Both the position numbers and the translations under genes were made by a program. From positions 1 through 54,299 of the forward strand of contig RFNZ01000013.1 of assembly GCA_009926935.1 (NCBI GenBank): a stretch of 54,299 nucleotides of DNA, read 5' to 3'. Shown piece by piece: positions 17,470 to 27,419 of this stretch. The DNA is from Pseudomonadota bacterium. GTDB lineage: Bacteria; Pseudomonadota; Alphaproteobacteria; Micavibrionales; UBA1664. The notes below the pieces were generated by a model. It had not been told where the DNA came from. It ran no database searches and saw only the letters and a program-made list of their open reading frames with translations. Position 1 is the first letter of the stretch, and every line of letters begins with the position of its first letter.

Positions 17470-18681
17470 ATGATGGCTCGGCCTAAAATCATGAACACCC
17501 CTCTCACGCAAACTTCAGAACTTAAAGACTTCATCTTCGCAAGCGAGTCCGTCGCCGAAGGTCACCCAGACAAAGTCTGCGACCGTGTTTCGGATGCCGT
17601 TGTTGACCTGTTTCTGGCAGCCGACCCACAAGCCCGCGTGGCCTGCGAGACCCTCGCCACAACCGACACGCTGATCATAGCCGGCGAATGCCGCGGCCCT
17701 GCCAGCGTGACTAAAGAAAAAATCATCGAGACCGCACGCAATGCCGTTAAGGAAATCGGTTACGAGCAGCAAGGTTTCCACTGGAAGACCATGAATGTGC
17801 AGTACCTCTTGCACCAGCAATCGGCTGACATTGCGCAAGGCGTTGATGCCGCGGGCGCCAAGGATGAAGGTGCCGGTGACCAAGGTATCATGTTCGGTTA
17901 CGCCTGCCGCGAAACGGACGAGCTGATGCCCGCGCCTATTTTTTACTCGCATAAAATCCTGCGTCTGCTGGCTGAAGACCGTCACTCCGGCAAGCTTTCG
18001 ATGCTGGGGCCTGATGCCAAGTCGCAAGTATCCCTTGAGTACCGCGACGGCAAGCCCGTGCGCGCGACATCGGTTGTCGTATCGACACAGCATGCTGACG
18101 GCCTTTCGCAAAAAGACGTGAAAGAAATCGTCCGTCCTTATGTGATGGATGTGTTGCCTGACGGCTGGATGTGCGACGAGGCTGAGTTCTACGTAAACCC
18201 AACGGGCCGTTTTGTTATTGGCGGCCCTGACGGCGACTGCGGCCTTACAGGCCGTAAAATCATCGTCGACACGTACGGCGGCGCAGCCCCGCATGGCGGC
18301 GGCGCTTTCTCAGGCAAAGACCCCACGAAAGTGGACCGCTCGGCCGCTTATGCCGCGCGCTACCTTGCCAAAAACATTGTATCGGCAGGATTTGCTGACC
18401 GCTGCACCATCCAGCTTTCTTATGCCATCGGCGTCTCGAAGCCTTTGTCGGTTTACGTGAACACGCACGGCACGGGCGAAGTGGATGAAATGGAACTCGT
18501 GAAAGCCATCAGCAAGACGATGGACCTCTCACCACGAGGTATCCGTACACATCTGCAGCTGAACAAACCCATTTACAAGAAGACATCGTCCTACGGACAT
18601 TTTGGCCGCGCGCCTGAAGCCGATGGCAGTTTTTCGTGGGAAAAATGCGATCTGGCAGAAGCACTGAAGAAAGCGCTGTAA
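17470..18681 (+). CDS. metK: S-adenosylmethionine synthetase
   Basis: The enzyme makes S-adenosylmethionine from methionine and ATP. Family motifs are '[20 protein letters not shown]' near the N-terminus, '[12 protein letters not shown]' (ATP-binding hexapeptide GAGDQG) and '[20 protein letters not shown]' (P-loop-like). The start chosen is ATG 17470, preceded by TTAGGATTT; ATG 17491 is a possible shorter start, and an upstream TTG at 17398 is improbable. The ~84-base leader contains a short CCCC-AAAA-GGGG hairpin at 17410-17421 with no riboswitch I can recognise. trmB begins inside its 3' end. Confidence 0.96.
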   Translation: MMARPKIMNTPLTQTSELKDFIFASESVAEGHPDKVCDRVSDAVVDLFLAADPQARVACETLATTDTLIIAGECRGPASVTKEKIIETARNAVKEIGYEQQGFHWKTMNVQYLLHQQSADIAQGVDAAGAKDEGAGDQGIMFGYACRETDELMPAPIFYSHKILRLLAEDRHSGKLSMLGPDAKSQVSLEYRDGKPVRATSVVVSTQHADGLSQKDVKEIVRPYVMDVLPDGWMCDEAEFYVNPTGRFVIGGPDGDCGLTGRKIIVDTYGGAAPHGGGAFSGKDPTKVDRSAAYAARYLAKNIVSAGFADRCTIQLSYAIGVSKPLSVYVNTHGTGEVDEMELVKAISKTMDLSPRGIRTHLQLNKPIYKKTSSYGHFGRAPEADGSFSWEKCDLAEALKKAL

Positions 18682-19361
18682 GCGGCGAACCCCCGAAGGC
18701 CCAGTTTTACGGCAGGCGCAAGGCGCGACCCTTGCGCCCTGCCCGTCAGACGGCCCTTGAAAAGGTGTTGCCGCAGATTGCGATAGAGTCGCCCGAGGCT
18801 GCGCTCGACTTCCCGTTCACGCCTGAAAAAGTGTGGCTTGAAATTGGCTTCGGCAATGGCGACGCCCTCGCACACTGGCACCACGAATTTCCCAACACGG
18901 GCTTCATTGGCTGTGAGCCTTTCATCAATGGTGTTTCGAATTTCTGCAAGCTTGTCGCAAATGATGATTTAAAAAACATCCGCATCTGGAATGATATCGC
19001 GCAGCCATTGATGGCAGCATTGCCCGATGCATCCATCGACCGCGTTTATCTACTTAATTCCGACCCGTGGCCAAAAAAGCGGCACCACCGCCGCCGCGTT
19101 ATCCAGCAGGAAAGCCTTGATACTCTGTGGCGTATCATGAAGCCCGGCGCGCTACTTATCCTGACAACCGACCACCAGTCACTGGCCGAATGGATGCTGG
19201 AGCAGACGCTGCGACACAGCAAATTTGAATGGACCGCCAAATGCAAAGCCGACTGGCAGACACCGCCCGAAGGCTGGCTTACCACGCGGTATGAGGGTAA
19301 AGGTGCCGTGGCCGGCCGCAGCCAAGTGTACCTTACCTTCCGTAAGGTTGATTGCGAGTAG
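18645..19361 (+). CDS. trmB: tRNA (guanine-N7-)-methyltransferase
   Basis: A 238-residue SAM-dependent enzyme that forms m7G46 in tRNA. The SAM motif is in '[16 protein letters not shown]', followed by '[11 protein letters not shown]' and the family signature '[19 protein letters not shown]'. It probably starts at ATG 18645 (GTG 18636 is an alternative), within the last codons of metK, so it is coupled to metK translation. The pairing is functionally neat, since metK makes the methyl donor. Confidence 0.95.
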   Translation: MRSGRSTEESAVSGEPPKAQFYGRRKARPLRPARQTALEKVLPQIAIESPEAALDFPFTPEKVWLEIGFGNGDALAHWHHEFPNTGFIGCEPFINGVSNFCKLVANDDLKNIRIWNDIAQPLMAALPDASIDRVYLLNSDPWPKKRHHRRRVIQQESLDTLWRIMKPGALLILTTDHQSLAEWMLEQTLRHSKFEWTAKCKADWQTPPEGWLTTRYEGKGAVAGRSQVYLTFRKVDCE

Positions 19362-19406
19362 ACGGAAAATCCCTTAGAATCATAGGATTATTCAAAGGAT
19401 GCTCCT

Positions 19407-20753
19407 ATGATCGATGTCGCCACTGCCGATTTTGGCAATCTCTTTCTCAACTTTGCCTTGGCGATTGCCGTCGGTCTGACAATGGGCATGGAACGCACCG
19501 TCAACGTGCGCGAGGAATGGAAGATGGCCGGCATGCGGGATTTTATCCTTGTCGCGGCCCTCTCCTTTGTTTCGAGCCTTTTTTATAAGACCGTACCGCT
19601 CGCCTGGGTGGCTACTTTTATTACCATCATCCTTTTCACGTTGACGATTTTCGTTATCCGCAACGTACGGGTAACCGAGAAAACCGTCGGCATGACAACG
19701 CTTTTAGCCCTGCCCTTCACCTACCTTGTCGCGGCACTGCCAAACTTTGGCGCACCTTTCTGGGTTGTAGCCACTATCCTATTTGTCGTGTTGCTTGTGC
19801 TTGGTCTCAAGGTGCGTATCTACCAGTTTGTCAGGACCATCGACAAACAAGAGATTATCGATTTCGCCGTTCTGATTGCTATTGCCATCAGCATCACCCC
19901 GCTTATCCCGCCTGATGCCAAGCTGCCAATACCGCTGATCGACATGATCGGCGGCGCTGCCAGTGTGACCTATAAGCCGGTTATGGTGGCCGCGCTTTGG
20001 AAGGTTGTCGTGATGGTCAGTATCATGAGCTTTGTCGCGCATTTTGTAACAAAGTATCTGCACGGGCGTAACGGCCTTTTGATTGCGACATTTCTGGGCG
20101 GGCTTGTTTCATCGCTTGCGACCATTCTGATGCTTTTGCGCAATAATGACGGCAAAGGGCAGGAAGCCCTGACCAAGGAGCAAATATTCCTTGGTTTTGT
20201 CGCGGCCAACACAGGTTCTATATTGAAGGATGTTCTGATTTTGCGGCTGGCGCTTGGCTATGCGCTTTTTGCCGAGTTTCTTTTTCCGCTGATATCCGTG
20301 CTGGTATTGTTTGCATCTTTCAGCGCCTACGCGTTTATTTCCCTGAAAGATGACAGCGTAACCCAGAGCTTCAAGATCACACAGCGTGCCTTGCCACTGA
20401 CCTTCATCTTTAAGTTTTCGGGTGTTCTTGCCGTACTTATCGTTTTCATGACCATGGTTACACACTATCTGGGTAATGACGCCTTTGTGCTGGCTGCGTT
20501 TTTATCGGGCATCGTGAGCTCGGCTGCCGCCGTGGTTTCTGTTGCATCCAGCATGGTGCAGGATATGACCATCGATAACTGGACGGCGGGGGTTGCCATT
20601 ATGGGCGCCCTTTTGGGCAGTATTTTTTCCAAGTTTATGGTTGTCTCGCAAAAAACAGGGCTTAAAAATAGCATCGCCTTCCTGTTCCCTATCCTTGCGC
20701 TTGCTATTGTGGGTTTTGTTACGCTCTGGATTTCGTTCAGCAGCCCCGTTTAG
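19407..20753 (+). CDS. MgtC/SapB-type membrane protein with DUF4010
   Basis: A 448-residue protein with about 12-13 membrane segments. The N-terminal ~130 residues match the MgtC/SapB fold: 'LAIAVGLTMGMERTV' followed by 'KMAGMRDFILVAALSF', the position of the conserved 'GLER...AGLRT' region. The rest resembles DUF4010, including 'FLGGLVSSLATILML' and 'FLSGIVSSAAAVVSVASSM', an internal repeat. The function is unproven; MgtC domains are linked to magnesium stress. ATG 19407 follows 'AAAGGATGCTCCT'. No operon partner. Confidence 0.82.
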   Translation: MIDVATADFGNLFLNFALAIAVGLTMGMERTVNVREEWKMAGMRDFILVAALSFVSSLFYKTVPLAWVATFITIILFTLTIFVIRNVRVTEKTVGMTTLLALPFTYLVAALPNFGAPFWVVATILFVVLLVLGLKVRIYQFVRTIDKQEIIDFAVLIAIAISITPLIPPDAKLPIPLIDMIGGAASVTYKPVMVAALWKVVVMVSIMSFVAHFVTKYLHGRNGLLIATFLGGLVSSLATILMLLRNNDGKGQEALTKEQIFLGFVAANTGSILKDVLILRLALGYALFAEFLFPLISVLVLFASFSAYAFISLKDDSVTQSFKITQRALPLTFIFKFSGVLAVLIVFMTMVTHYLGNDAFVLAAFLSGIVSSAAAVVSVASSMVQDMTIDNWTAGVAIMGALLGSIFSKFMVVSQKTGLKNSIAFLFPILALAIVGFVTLWISFSSPV

Positions 20754-20754
20754 C

Positions 20755-20858
20755 ATGGCGGCAAAAAAGACTTGCAAAATGGGCTGAGAGGGGCTAAATA
20801 CCCTTCATCCTGAAAGTAAGTACTTGACCGGGTGGGCCCTAAGAAGCCCGCCTTTTTT
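20755..20858 (+). promoter_or_regulatory. Attenuator-like leader of the rimP-nusA-infB operon
   Basis: Between the membrane-protein stop and rimP lies a structured leader. Possible pairings are GGGG 20790-20793 with ACCC 20800-20803; AAGTA 20814-20818 with TACTT 20821-20825; and the terminator hairpin 20831-20852. ACCC 20800-20803 can also pair with GGGT 20830-20833 inside the terminator's left arm, a plausible antiterminator. A 10-codon open frame (MAAKKTCKMG, 20755-20787) lies at its 5' end and could be a leader peptide. Attenuator leaders before rimP have been proposed for alphaproteobacteria (an Rfam 'rimP-leader'); membership of this sequence is unverified. Confidence 0.5.
20831..20858 (+). 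terminator. Intrinsic terminator just before rimP
   Basis: The stem GGTGGGC (20831-20837) pairs with GCCCGCC (20846-20852) over an 8-base loop and is followed by six T. It ends 14 bases before the rimP start codon, so any promoter for rimP must lie upstream and transcription must read through it. Confidence 0.85.
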
Positions 20859-20872
20859 GTTGCCAAAGAGAC

Positions 20873-21445
20873 ATGGAACTCAAAAGACCCACATTACAAG
20901 ACCCTGAAGGCCGGTTTGCGCCTATCATCGAGCCTGTAGCGGCCTCGCATGGCTGCCGCCTTGTGCATGTGCGGGTGGGTGGAAGCCAAGCAGGTAAGGG
21001 CAATGCACTCGAGGTTTTTCTTGAGCGCAGCGACGGTGCGCCGCTTACCATGGATACATGCAGCCAGATCAGCCGCGAAGTCTCGGCACTGCTTGATGTT
21101 GAAGACGCGATGAAAGGCGGCGCGTATCGCCTTGAAGTAGGATCCGCCGGCCTTGATCGACCCATGACGCATATTGCCGATTTCATCCGGTTCAAGGGCT
21201 ACGACGTAAAAGTAGAATTCAGACGGCCCCTGCCCGATGGGCAAAAACGCATGCGCGGCACGATCATTGAAGCCGACGCCCAAAGCTTTGTTTTACGCGA
21301 CGACCAGAAACGCGAATTGCAACTTGGCATGGGGGATGTGGCATCTGCCCGTCTTGTAGCCGACGACGCGCTATTGGCTGCCGTAAAAAAAGGATTATTC
21401 CCGAAACCTATCAACCTTACCGATTACCAACCCACGGAGGCATAA
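20873..21445 (+). CDS. rimP: Ribosome maturation factor RimP
   Basis: A 190-residue 30S assembly factor. The N-terminal domain (residues about 15-90) includes 'CRLVHVRVGG' and 'CSQISREVSALLDVED'. 'YRLEVGSAGLDRPM' is the family signature (consensus YxLEVSSPGLDRPL). The C-terminal Sm-like domain includes 'GYDVKVEFRRPLPDGQKRMRG'. It is the first gene of the rimP-nusA-infB operon and lies 4 bases upstream of nusA. Only the intrinsic terminator and leader separate it from the preceding membrane gene. Confidence 0.95.
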   Translation: MELKRPTLQDPEGRFAPIIEPVAASHGCRLVHVRVGGSQAGKGNALEVFLERSDGAPLTMDTCSQISREVSALLDVEDAMKGGAYRLEVGSAGLDRPMTHIADFIRFKGYDVKVEFRRPLPDGQKRMRGTIIEADAQSFVLRDDQKRELQLGMGDVASARLVADDALLAAVKKGLFPKPINLTDYQPTEA

Positions 21446-21449
21446 AACC

Positions 21450-22958
21450 ATGGAAATTCTACACGTTGCGGACACAGTTGCCCGCGAAAAGCATATCGAT
21501 AAAGAAATCGTCGTTCAGGCGATGGAAGAGGCTATCCAGAAAGCCGGCCGCTCAAAATACGGCTATGATCAGGATATACGCTGCACTGTTGACCGTAAAA
21601 CAGGTGCAATCAACCTCAAGCGTTACCGGATGGTTGTTGAAACGATCGAGAACGAAGGCTCTGAGCTGACAGTCGCACAAGCAAAGCGTATCAAGCCTGA
21701 TGCCGCTGTTGGCGATGTTTTGATCGACGATCTGCCACCCATCGATTTTGGCCGTATTGCCGCCCAGACCGCAAAACAGGTTATCATCCAGAAAGTGCGC
21801 GATGCCGAGCGCGAGCAGCAGTTTGAGGAATTCAAAGACCGTGTTGGCGAGATTATTTCAGGCGCCGTCAAGCGCGTGGAATACGGCAACGTGACCATTG
21901 ATCTTGGCAAGGGCGAAGCTGTGCTGCGCCGCGACGAGTGCGTGCCACGCGAGCACTTTAAACCCAATGATCGCGTACGCTGCTACATCTATGACGTTCG
22001 CAAGGAAGCCCGCGGCCCACAGGTATTTTTGTCGCGTACGCACCCCGGTTTCATGGCAGCACTCTTCAAGCAGGAAGTGCCTGAAATTTACGACGGCCTC
22101 ATTGAAATCAAAGCCGTGGCCCGTGACCCTGGCAGCCGCGCCAAGATCGCCGTTTACACCCGCGACCACTCGATCGACCCCGTGGGCGCTTGTGTTGGTA
22201 TGCGCGGCTCACGCGTTCAGGCCGTTGTGCAGGAACTTCAGGGCGAGAAAATCGACATCGTGCCTTGGTCACCAGATATCGCGACATTCATCGTGAACGC
22301 GCTTGCGCCTGCTGAAGTTGCCAAGGTGGTTTTGGATGAAGAAGAAGGCCGTATTGATGTGGTTGTGCCTGATGAGCAGCTCAGCCTCGCAATTGGCCGC
22401 CGCGGACAGAACGTGCGCCTTGCATCCATACTCACAGGCCTCGACATCGATATCCTGACGGAAGCCGAGGAATCCGAACGCCGCGCGGAAGAAACGCGCA
22501 CGCGCACGGCCCTCTTTACGCAGGCGCTTGATGTTGATGACGTTATCGCTCACCTGCTTGTGGCCGAAGGCTTCAAGAAAGTGGAAGAGATTGCCGAGAG
22601 CAAAATCGACGAACTCATCTCTATCGAAGGCTTTGACCAAGACGTGGCTGCTGAACTGCAACAGCGCGCCCAAAACTGGCTTGATGCAAAGGCCCGTGAA
22701 TTTGACGAGAAGAAAAAAGCCCTTGGCATTTCCGATGACATCATCGGATTTGAGGGGCTTGACCTTGAAACCATCGTCAAGCTTGCGGAAAAAGGCGTTA
22801 AGTCCAAGGAAGACTTGGCTGACCTTGCCGGCGACGAGCTTGTTGAAATACTTGGTGCCGACAAAATGAACGAAGCGCAGGCCAACCGCCTTATTATGGC
22901 GGCGCGTGCGCACTGGTTTGGCGCAGAAACGCCAGCCAGCGAGGAAGCGGCGGCTTAA
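21450..22958 (+). CDS. nusA: Transcription termination/antitermination factor NusA
   Basis: A 502-residue RNA-polymerase-binding protein. The N-terminal domain covers residues 1-130. S1 (about 135-200) and two KH domains (about 205-345, including 'VGACVGMRGSRVQAVVQEL' and 'LSLAIGRRGQNVRLAS') follow. Two C-terminal helix-hairpin-helix acidic repeats lie at about 360-420 and 430-490, as in many proteobacteria. The small ylxR gene often found between nusA and infB is absent; the 116-base gap before infB holds only a palindrome. Confidence 0.96.
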   Translation: MEILHVADTVAREKHIDKEIVVQAMEEAIQKAGRSKYGYDQDIRCTVDRKTGAINLKRYRMVVETIENEGSELTVAQAKRIKPDAAVGDVLIDDLPPIDFGRIAAQTAKQVIIQKVRDAEREQQFEEFKDRVGEIISGAVKRVEYGNVTIDLGKGEAVLRRDECVPREHFKPNDRVRCYIYDVRKEARGPQVFLSRTHPGFMAALFKQEVPEIYDGLIEIKAVARDPGSRAKIAVYTRDHSIDPVGACVGMRGSRVQAVVQELQGEKIDIVPWSPDIATFIVNALAPAEVAKVVLDEEEGRIDVVVPDEQLSLAIGRRGQNVRLASILTGLDIDILTEAEESERRAEETRTRTALFTQALDVDDVIAHLLVAEGFKKVEEIAESKIDELISIEGFDQDVAAELQQRAQNWLDAKAREFDEKKKALGISDDIIGFEGLDLETIVKLAEKGVKSKEDLADLAGDELVEILGADKMNEAQANRLIMAARAHWFGAETPASEEAAA

Positions 22959-22971
22959 AACCTTCTTCTGA

Positions 22972-23000
22972 CCCTCTCTCTCCATACCCGGAGAGAAGGG
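22972..23000. repeat. Short palindrome between nusA and infB
   Basis: TCTCTCC (22977-22983) pairs with GGAGAGA (22990-22996) across a 6-base loop, with a flanking CCC (22972-22974) and GGG (22998-23000) extending the stem. No T-run follows, so it is not an intrinsic terminator. It may be a processing hairpin or a dispersed palindromic repeat. Confidence 0.5.
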
Positions 23001-23074
23001 GCCGGAAAGGGCAGAAAAGCTTTCACTTTTGGGAATAAAGGTGTATACCGCATAGCGTTATTGGAAAGATTGGC

Positions 23075-25615
23075 ATGAGCAACGCACAAGACAGCGACAA
23101 CAAAAGCGGCAAACTGACACTTTCGGGCAAAACTTTAAGCCTGAAGAGTAACGTCGCCTCGTCGTCCATAGGTACGAGCGGCAGTGCAGCCGGACAGGTG
23201 CGCCAGAGTTTCTCTGGCGGGCGTACGAAGGCTGTTGCCGTTGAGGTCCGTCGTCAGCGTGGCCCCAATGCCGAAAAAACAGATGAGGCCGGTACAAAAG
23301 CCCTTTCAGAAGGTGAGCGCGAGGCCCGTGCCCGTGCCCTTAAAGAGGCGCTTGCCAGCAAAGACAAAGAGCCTGCCCAGCCGAAGCATGATTCCTCCGA
23401 AATCGGGCCTGCTGCGATGGAGCCGGTTAAGACCGCCCGCCAGAAAGAACTGGAAGAGCTTGAAAAAATCCGTGCGGCTGAACTTGAACAGGCCAAAACC
23501 ATCGAGCGCGGTCGTCAGGACGCTGTATCCAAGCGTCAGGAAGCTGCAAGCAAGATCGTCAGGTCCCAGACCAACCGGGACTTTGTAGGAGCTACCCCGC
23601 CAGTAGGCGAGGACGACGGCAGTGAGAGCTACCGCGACCGCATGAAAAAGGCGATGGAGCGCAAAGGCGGCGAAGCCACGGCCAAGAAAACCCGCGACGA
23701 TGAATGGCGCGCCCATAACCGCCTGACGGTTACGCAGGCCCTTACCGAAGATTTTGAACAAGACGGCGGGCGTTCGCTTGCCTCGGTCCGCCGTGCGCGG
23801 ATGAAGCAGAAGAACAAGCATGTCGAAGCTTTTGACCCAAGCAAGAAAGTCGTGCGGGAAGTTATTCTGCCCGAAACCATCACGGTGCAAGAACTTGCCA
23901 ACCGTATGGCTGAACGCTCGGGGAACGTTATCAAGTCGCTCATGAAAATGGGCGTGATGGCGACCATCACGCAATCCATCGACGCCGATACAGCAGAACT
24001 GATTGCTGCCGAGTTTGGCCACAAGGTCAAGCGCGTGGCCGAGGGCGATGTTGAGACCGGCATGGAAGGCGATACCGATACTGACGATATGCTCGTCAAC
24101 CGCCCGCCTGTCGTGACCATTATGGGCCACGTTGACCATGGTAAAACATCACTGCTTGATGCCCTGCGCTCAACCAACGTTGTAGCTGGCGAAGCCGGCG
24201 GCATTACCCAGCATATCGGCGCGTATCAGATTACGGCGCCATCGGGCCAGAAAATCACGTTCCTTGATACGCCCGGCCACGCAGCGTTCAGCGAAATGCG
24301 CGCCCGCGGTGCCAACATTACCGACATTGTGGTGCTTGTTGTTGCCGCCAATGACGGCATCATGCCGCAAACGATTGAAGCACTTAACCACGCCAAAGCT
24401 GCCAAGGTACCTATCATTGTTGCGATCAACAAAGTTGACCTGCCGGATGCAAACCCGATGCGTGTGAAGCAGGACCTTCTGCAACACGAAATCATCGTTG
24501 AAGACATGGGCGGTGATACGCTTGTTGTTGAGGTTTCCGCCAAAAAACGTATCGGCCTTGATAAGCTTGAAGAAGCGATCCTGCTGCAATCGGAAGTGCT
24601 CGATCTTAAGGCCAACCCGAACCGCCGCGCCGTTGGTACGGTTGTTGAAGCCCGTATGGAAACTGGCCGCGGGTCGGTTGCCACGGTGCTCGTCAGCAAA
24701 GGCACGCTTAAAGGCGGCGATATTTTTGTGACGGGTGCCGAGTGGGGCCGCGTGCGCGTCATCATGAATGACCAAGGCAAGCAAATTAAAGAAGCCGTGC
24801 CCGGCCAGCCTGTTGAAATTATCGGCCTTACCGGCACGCCTGATGCCGGTGATGATTTTGTCGTCGTTGAAAACGAAGCCAAAGCCCGCGAAATTTCCGA
24901 ATACCGCCAGCGCAAAAAGCGCGAGGTACAGATCTCCAGCATGCGTGGCCAAACGATCGAACAGATGTTCGCGCAAGCCAAAGAAGGCGGCAAAACCACC
25001 CTGCCCGTTATCATTAAAGGCGACGTGCATGGATCGGTTGAAGCTATTGCAGGCTCCTTGCGCAAAATTGGTGACGATAACGCTGAACTCGAAATCAACG
25101 TCCTGCATTCAGGTGTTGGCGGGATTACGGAGAGCGATGTATCGCTCGCATCCGGCTCGAAGGCGCTCATCATCGGATTTAACGTGCGTGCCAACAGCCA
25201 AGCCCGTGACCTTGCCGCGAAAAACGGCGTCGATATCCGCTACTTCTCGATCATTTACAACGTGATTGACGATGTGAAGGCCTTAATGAGCGGTATGCTC
25301 AGCCCCACCATCCGCGAAGAATTTATTGGGAATGCCGAAATCCGCGAAGTGTTCAACATCACGAAGGTCGGCAAAATCGCCGGTTGCTTTGTTACGAACG
25401 GCTACGTCAAGCGCGGCGCCAAAGTACGCCTGCTGCGCGACAACGTGGTTATCCATGAGGGCAAGCTTAAAACACTCAAGCGCTTCAAGGATGAAGTCAA
25501 GGAAGTCAAAGAAGGTACCGAGTGCGGTATGGCCTTTGAAAACTACGAAGACATTCGCGCTAATGATGTCATCGAGTGCTTTGATGTGATTTCCGAACAG
25601 CGTTCGGTTGCTTAA
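23075..25615 (+). CDS. infB: Translation initiation factor IF-2
   Basis: An 846-residue GTPase that places initiator tRNA on the 30S subunit. A charged, low-complexity N-terminal region (to about residue 260) contains two IF2_N-type segments; '[20 protein letters not shown]' marks the start of the conserved core. The GTPase motifs are '[14 protein letters not shown]', '[15 protein letters not shown]' and 'NKVDLPDAN'. The C-terminal domains II-IV are complete. ATG 23075 follows 'TTGGAAAG'. rbfA follows within 10 bases. Confidence 0.97.
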   Translation: MSNAQDSDNKSGKLTLSGKTLSLKSNVASSSIGTSGSAAGQVRQSFSGGRTKAVAVEVRRQRGPNAEKTDEAGTKALSEGEREARARALKEALASKDKEPAQPKHDSSEIGPAAMEPVKTARQKELEELEKIRAAELEQAKTIERGRQDAVSKRQEAASKIVRSQTNRDFVGATPPVGEDDGSESYRDRMKKAMERKGGEATAKKTRDDEWRAHNRLTVTQALTEDFEQDGGRSLASVRRARMKQKNKHVEAFDPSKKVVREVILPETITVQELANRMAERSGNVIKSLMKMGVMATITQSIDADTAELIAAEFGHKVKRVAEGDVETGMEGDTDTDDMLVNRPPVVTIMGHVDHGKTSLLDALRSTNVVAGEAGGITQHIGAYQITAPSGQKITFLDTPGHAAFSEMRARGANITDIVVLVVAANDGIMPQTIEALNHAKAAKVPIIVAINKVDLPDANPMRVKQDLLQHEIIVEDMGGDTLVVEVSAKKRIGLDKLEEAILLQSEVLDLKANPNRRAVGTVVEARMETGRGSVATVLVSKGTLKGGDIFVTGAEWGRVRVIMNDQGKQIKEAVPGQPVEIIGLTGTPDAGDDFVVVENEAKAREISEYRQRKKREVQISSMRGQTIEQMFAQAKEGGKTTLPVIIKGDVHGSVEAIAGSLRKIGDDNAELEINVLHSGVGGITESDVSLASGSKALIIGFNVRANSQARDLAAKNGVDIRYFSIIYNVIDDVKALMSGMLSPTIREEFIGNAEIREVFNITKVGKIAGCFVTNGYVKRGAKVRLLRDNVVIHEGKLKTLKRFKDEVKEVKEGTECGMAFENYEDIRANDVIECFDVISEQRSVA

Positions 25616-25624
25616 AAAACCAAA

Positions 25625-26005
25625 ATGAAGCACAAGTCGAAACAGCCTAAAGGGCAAAGACAATTAAAGGTTGGCGAGGAATTGCGCCATGTTATTTCGA
25701 CCACTTTGCAACGTGGCGGGTTTGATGACCCTGCACTTATTGACTCAGGGCTTATTACGGTGACAGAAGCGCGGATTGCCCCAGACCTTAAAAATGCGAC
25801 CGTGTTTGTAATGCCGCTTGGCGGATACAACCTTAAGGCCATAGTCGAGGCGCTTAACGACCAGTCGTTCTATTTCCAGCGGGAAATTGCGCGACAGATG
25901 AAAATGAAATTCACGCCGCGCCTGACCTTCAAAGCTGATGAGAGCTTTGGCGAGGCCGTGAAAATCGAACGGATCATCAAACAGATTCATGGTGAGAATG
26001 AATAA
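25625..26005 (+). CDS. rbfA: Ribosome-binding factor A
   Basis: A 126-residue KH-like cold-shock factor for 16S rRNA 5'-end processing and 30S maturation. 'QLKVGEELRHVISTTLQRG' and 'ITVTEARIAPDLKNATVFVM' are the conserved stretches, and 'IARQMKMKFTPRLTFKADES' lies near the C-terminus. Directly after infB, as expected. A palindromic repeat element separates it from truB. Confidence 0.95.
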   Translation: MKHKSKQPKGQRQLKVGEELRHVISTTLQRGGFDDPALIDSGLITVTEARIAPDLKNATVFVMPLGGYNLKAIVEALNDQSFYFQREIARQMKMKFTPRLTFKADESFGEAVKIERIIKQIHGENE

Positions 26006-26006
26006 T

Positions 26007-26083
26007 TAAACACAGCGAACACAGCGTGCACAGCGACATTTGTGCTCTAAACTCGCTGTGATCGCTGTGTGCTCTGTGGTTAA
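26007..26083. repeat. Inverted repeat of CACAGCG units
   Basis: The left arm (26007-26037) consists of three tandem CACAGCG-like units beginning TAAACACAGCG. The right arm (26053-26082) is the inverted complement beginning, when reversed, TAACCACAGAGCACACAGCG. The arms are separated by about 15 bases and would fold into one long hairpin. It fills almost the whole rbfA-truB gap. Dispersed elements of this 'ACCACAGAG-ACACAGAG' style occur in many bacterial genomes. Confidence 0.75.
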
Positions 26084-26091
26084 AAAACTTC

Positions 26092-27015
26092 ATGACAAAA
26101 AAAACAAAATTCAAAATTGATGGCTGGCTGAACCTCAATAAGCCGGTCGGGATTGGGTCTACCCCTGCCCTTGGGGCGATTAAGCGCGCATGGCACCCGG
26201 AAAAAGCAGGGCATGGCGGCACGCTCGACCCACTTGCCGATGGCGTATTGCCGATTGCCTTGGGCGAGGCCACCAAGACCGTTGCCTATGCCATGGACGC
26301 CGACAAGGAATACGAATTTACGATTACGTGGGGTGAAAACCGCGCCACACAGGATGCCGAAGGCGCCGTGACAGCCACCAACGATGCACGCCCAACAAAG
26401 GCCGCGATTGAATCTGCCCTGCCCCGCTTTATTGGGCGCATCAGCCAGATACCGCCGCAATACTCGGCCATCAAAATCGACGGCCAGCGTGCCTATGATT
26501 TGGCACGGGCCGGCGAGGTTGCCGATATCAAGCCACGCGATGTTGAGATTTACGAACTAACGCTACTTGAAGCTGCGCTTGATCATGCGAGATTCCATAT
26601 GACATGCGGCAAGGGTACTTACGTGCGCGCAATTGCCCGCGACCTGGCCGAGGCGCTTGGCGTGTGTGGCTATATAAGCCGCCTGACCCGCACGCGCGTT
26701 GGCCCTTTTACCCTTTCTGCCTCGATTTCACTGGACTTGTTTGGCCAGAGCGGTGTACAACCCGACCCGAAAGCTGTTTTGCAGCCTGTCCAAACCGTGC
26801 TGGACGACATCCCGGCACTGGCGGTTGACGAAGCGGAAACAGCAAGGCTCAGGCGCGGCATGGGAATAGATTTTGTATCCCGCGCCAATGCTTCGAGATT
26901 GCCTGATGGCGTGCATCTTGGCCCTTTTCTTGCCGTTTCATACGGCGGCATAGCGGTTGCGATGGTGAGGCTTGAGGGTGGTTTTGTGGTCCCTGAGCGT
27001 GTGTTCAACCTCTGA
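26092..27015 (+). CDS. truB: tRNA pseudouridine(55) synthase
   Basis: A 307-residue enzyme that makes pseudouridine 55 in the T-loop of tRNAs. The catalytic Asp is in '[21 protein letters not shown]' (in part), '[18 protein letters not shown]' is the second family motif, and '[18 protein letters not shown]' the third. It starts directly after the palindromic repeat and is followed within 16 bases by rpsO, the common truB-rpsO order. Confidence 0.96.
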   Translation: MTKKTKFKIDGWLNLNKPVGIGSTPALGAIKRAWHPEKAGHGGTLDPLADGVLPIALGEATKTVAYAMDADKEYEFTITWGENRATQDAEGAVTATNDARPTKAAIESALPRFIGRISQIPPQYSAIKIDGQRAYDLARAGEVADIKPRDVEIYELTLLEAALDHARFHMTCGKGTYVRAIARDLAEALGVCGYISRLTRTRVGPFTLSASISLDLFGQSGVQPDPKAVLQPVQTVLDDIPALAVDEAETARLRRGMGIDFVSRANASRLPDGVHLGPFLAVSYGGIAVAMVRLEGGFVVPERVFNL

Positions 27016-27031
27016 TCAAAAGGAGAGTCCG

Positions 27032-27301
27032 ATGTCGAAAGCAGTTGCCCGCAAGGCAGATGTAATCAAAACGCACCAGCGCGGTGCGAAAGATACAGGT
27101 TCACCAGAAGTGCAGATCGCCCTTCTCACCGACCGTATCAACGAACTGACCGAACACATGAAGATCCACAAGAAGGATGTTTCATCCCGCCGTGGTCTTC
27201 TGAAGATGGTTTCCAACCGCCGTACGCTGCTTGACTACATCAAGCGCAAAGACGAGAAAGCTTACGAGACACTCGTCAAGAAACTCGGCCTCCGCGGTTA
27301 A
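27032..27301 (+). CDS. rpsO: 30S ribosomal protein S15
   Basis: An 89-residue ribosomal protein. ATG 27032 follows the strong 'AAAAGGAGAG' site; the in-frame extension upstream overlaps truB and is not real. '[22 protein letters not shown]' (seen in part) and '[19 protein letters not shown]' are the S15 signature. It binds the 16S central domain. It ends the operon, with a terminator 15 bases downstream; pnp, which often follows rpsO, is about 5.2 kb away here. Confidence 0.97.
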   Translation: MSKAVARKADVIKTHQRGAKDTGSPEVQIALLTDRINELTEHMKIHKKDVSSRRGLLKMVSNRRTLLDYIKRKDEKAYETLVKKLGLRG

Positions 27302-27316
27302 GAAGCAAAATAAAGG

Positions 27317-27345
27317 CCCCGCCCAAGAGGCGGGGTTTTTTATTT
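27317..27345 (+). terminator. Intrinsic terminator after rpsO
   Basis: CCCCGCC (27317-27323) pairs perfectly with GGCGGGG (27329-27335) over a 5-base loop, followed by TTTTTTATTT. It closes the rimP-rpsO operon. Confidence 0.92.
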
Positions 27346-27419
27346 GCATAAATTTTTTATTTTTAATATTGTCGGCCTCAGTCATAACAATTTTCAGACA
27401 AAGACTTTGAGGTGTTCCT

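Noticed and set aside
20781..20830. A TPP riboswitch before rimP, suggested by CTGAGA, ACCC and CCTGA in the right order
   Set aside because: The helix that should enclose CTGAGA is missing: the GGGG that pairs with ACCC lies after CTGAGA, not before it. The P4-P5 core is also absent, and no thiamine gene follows.
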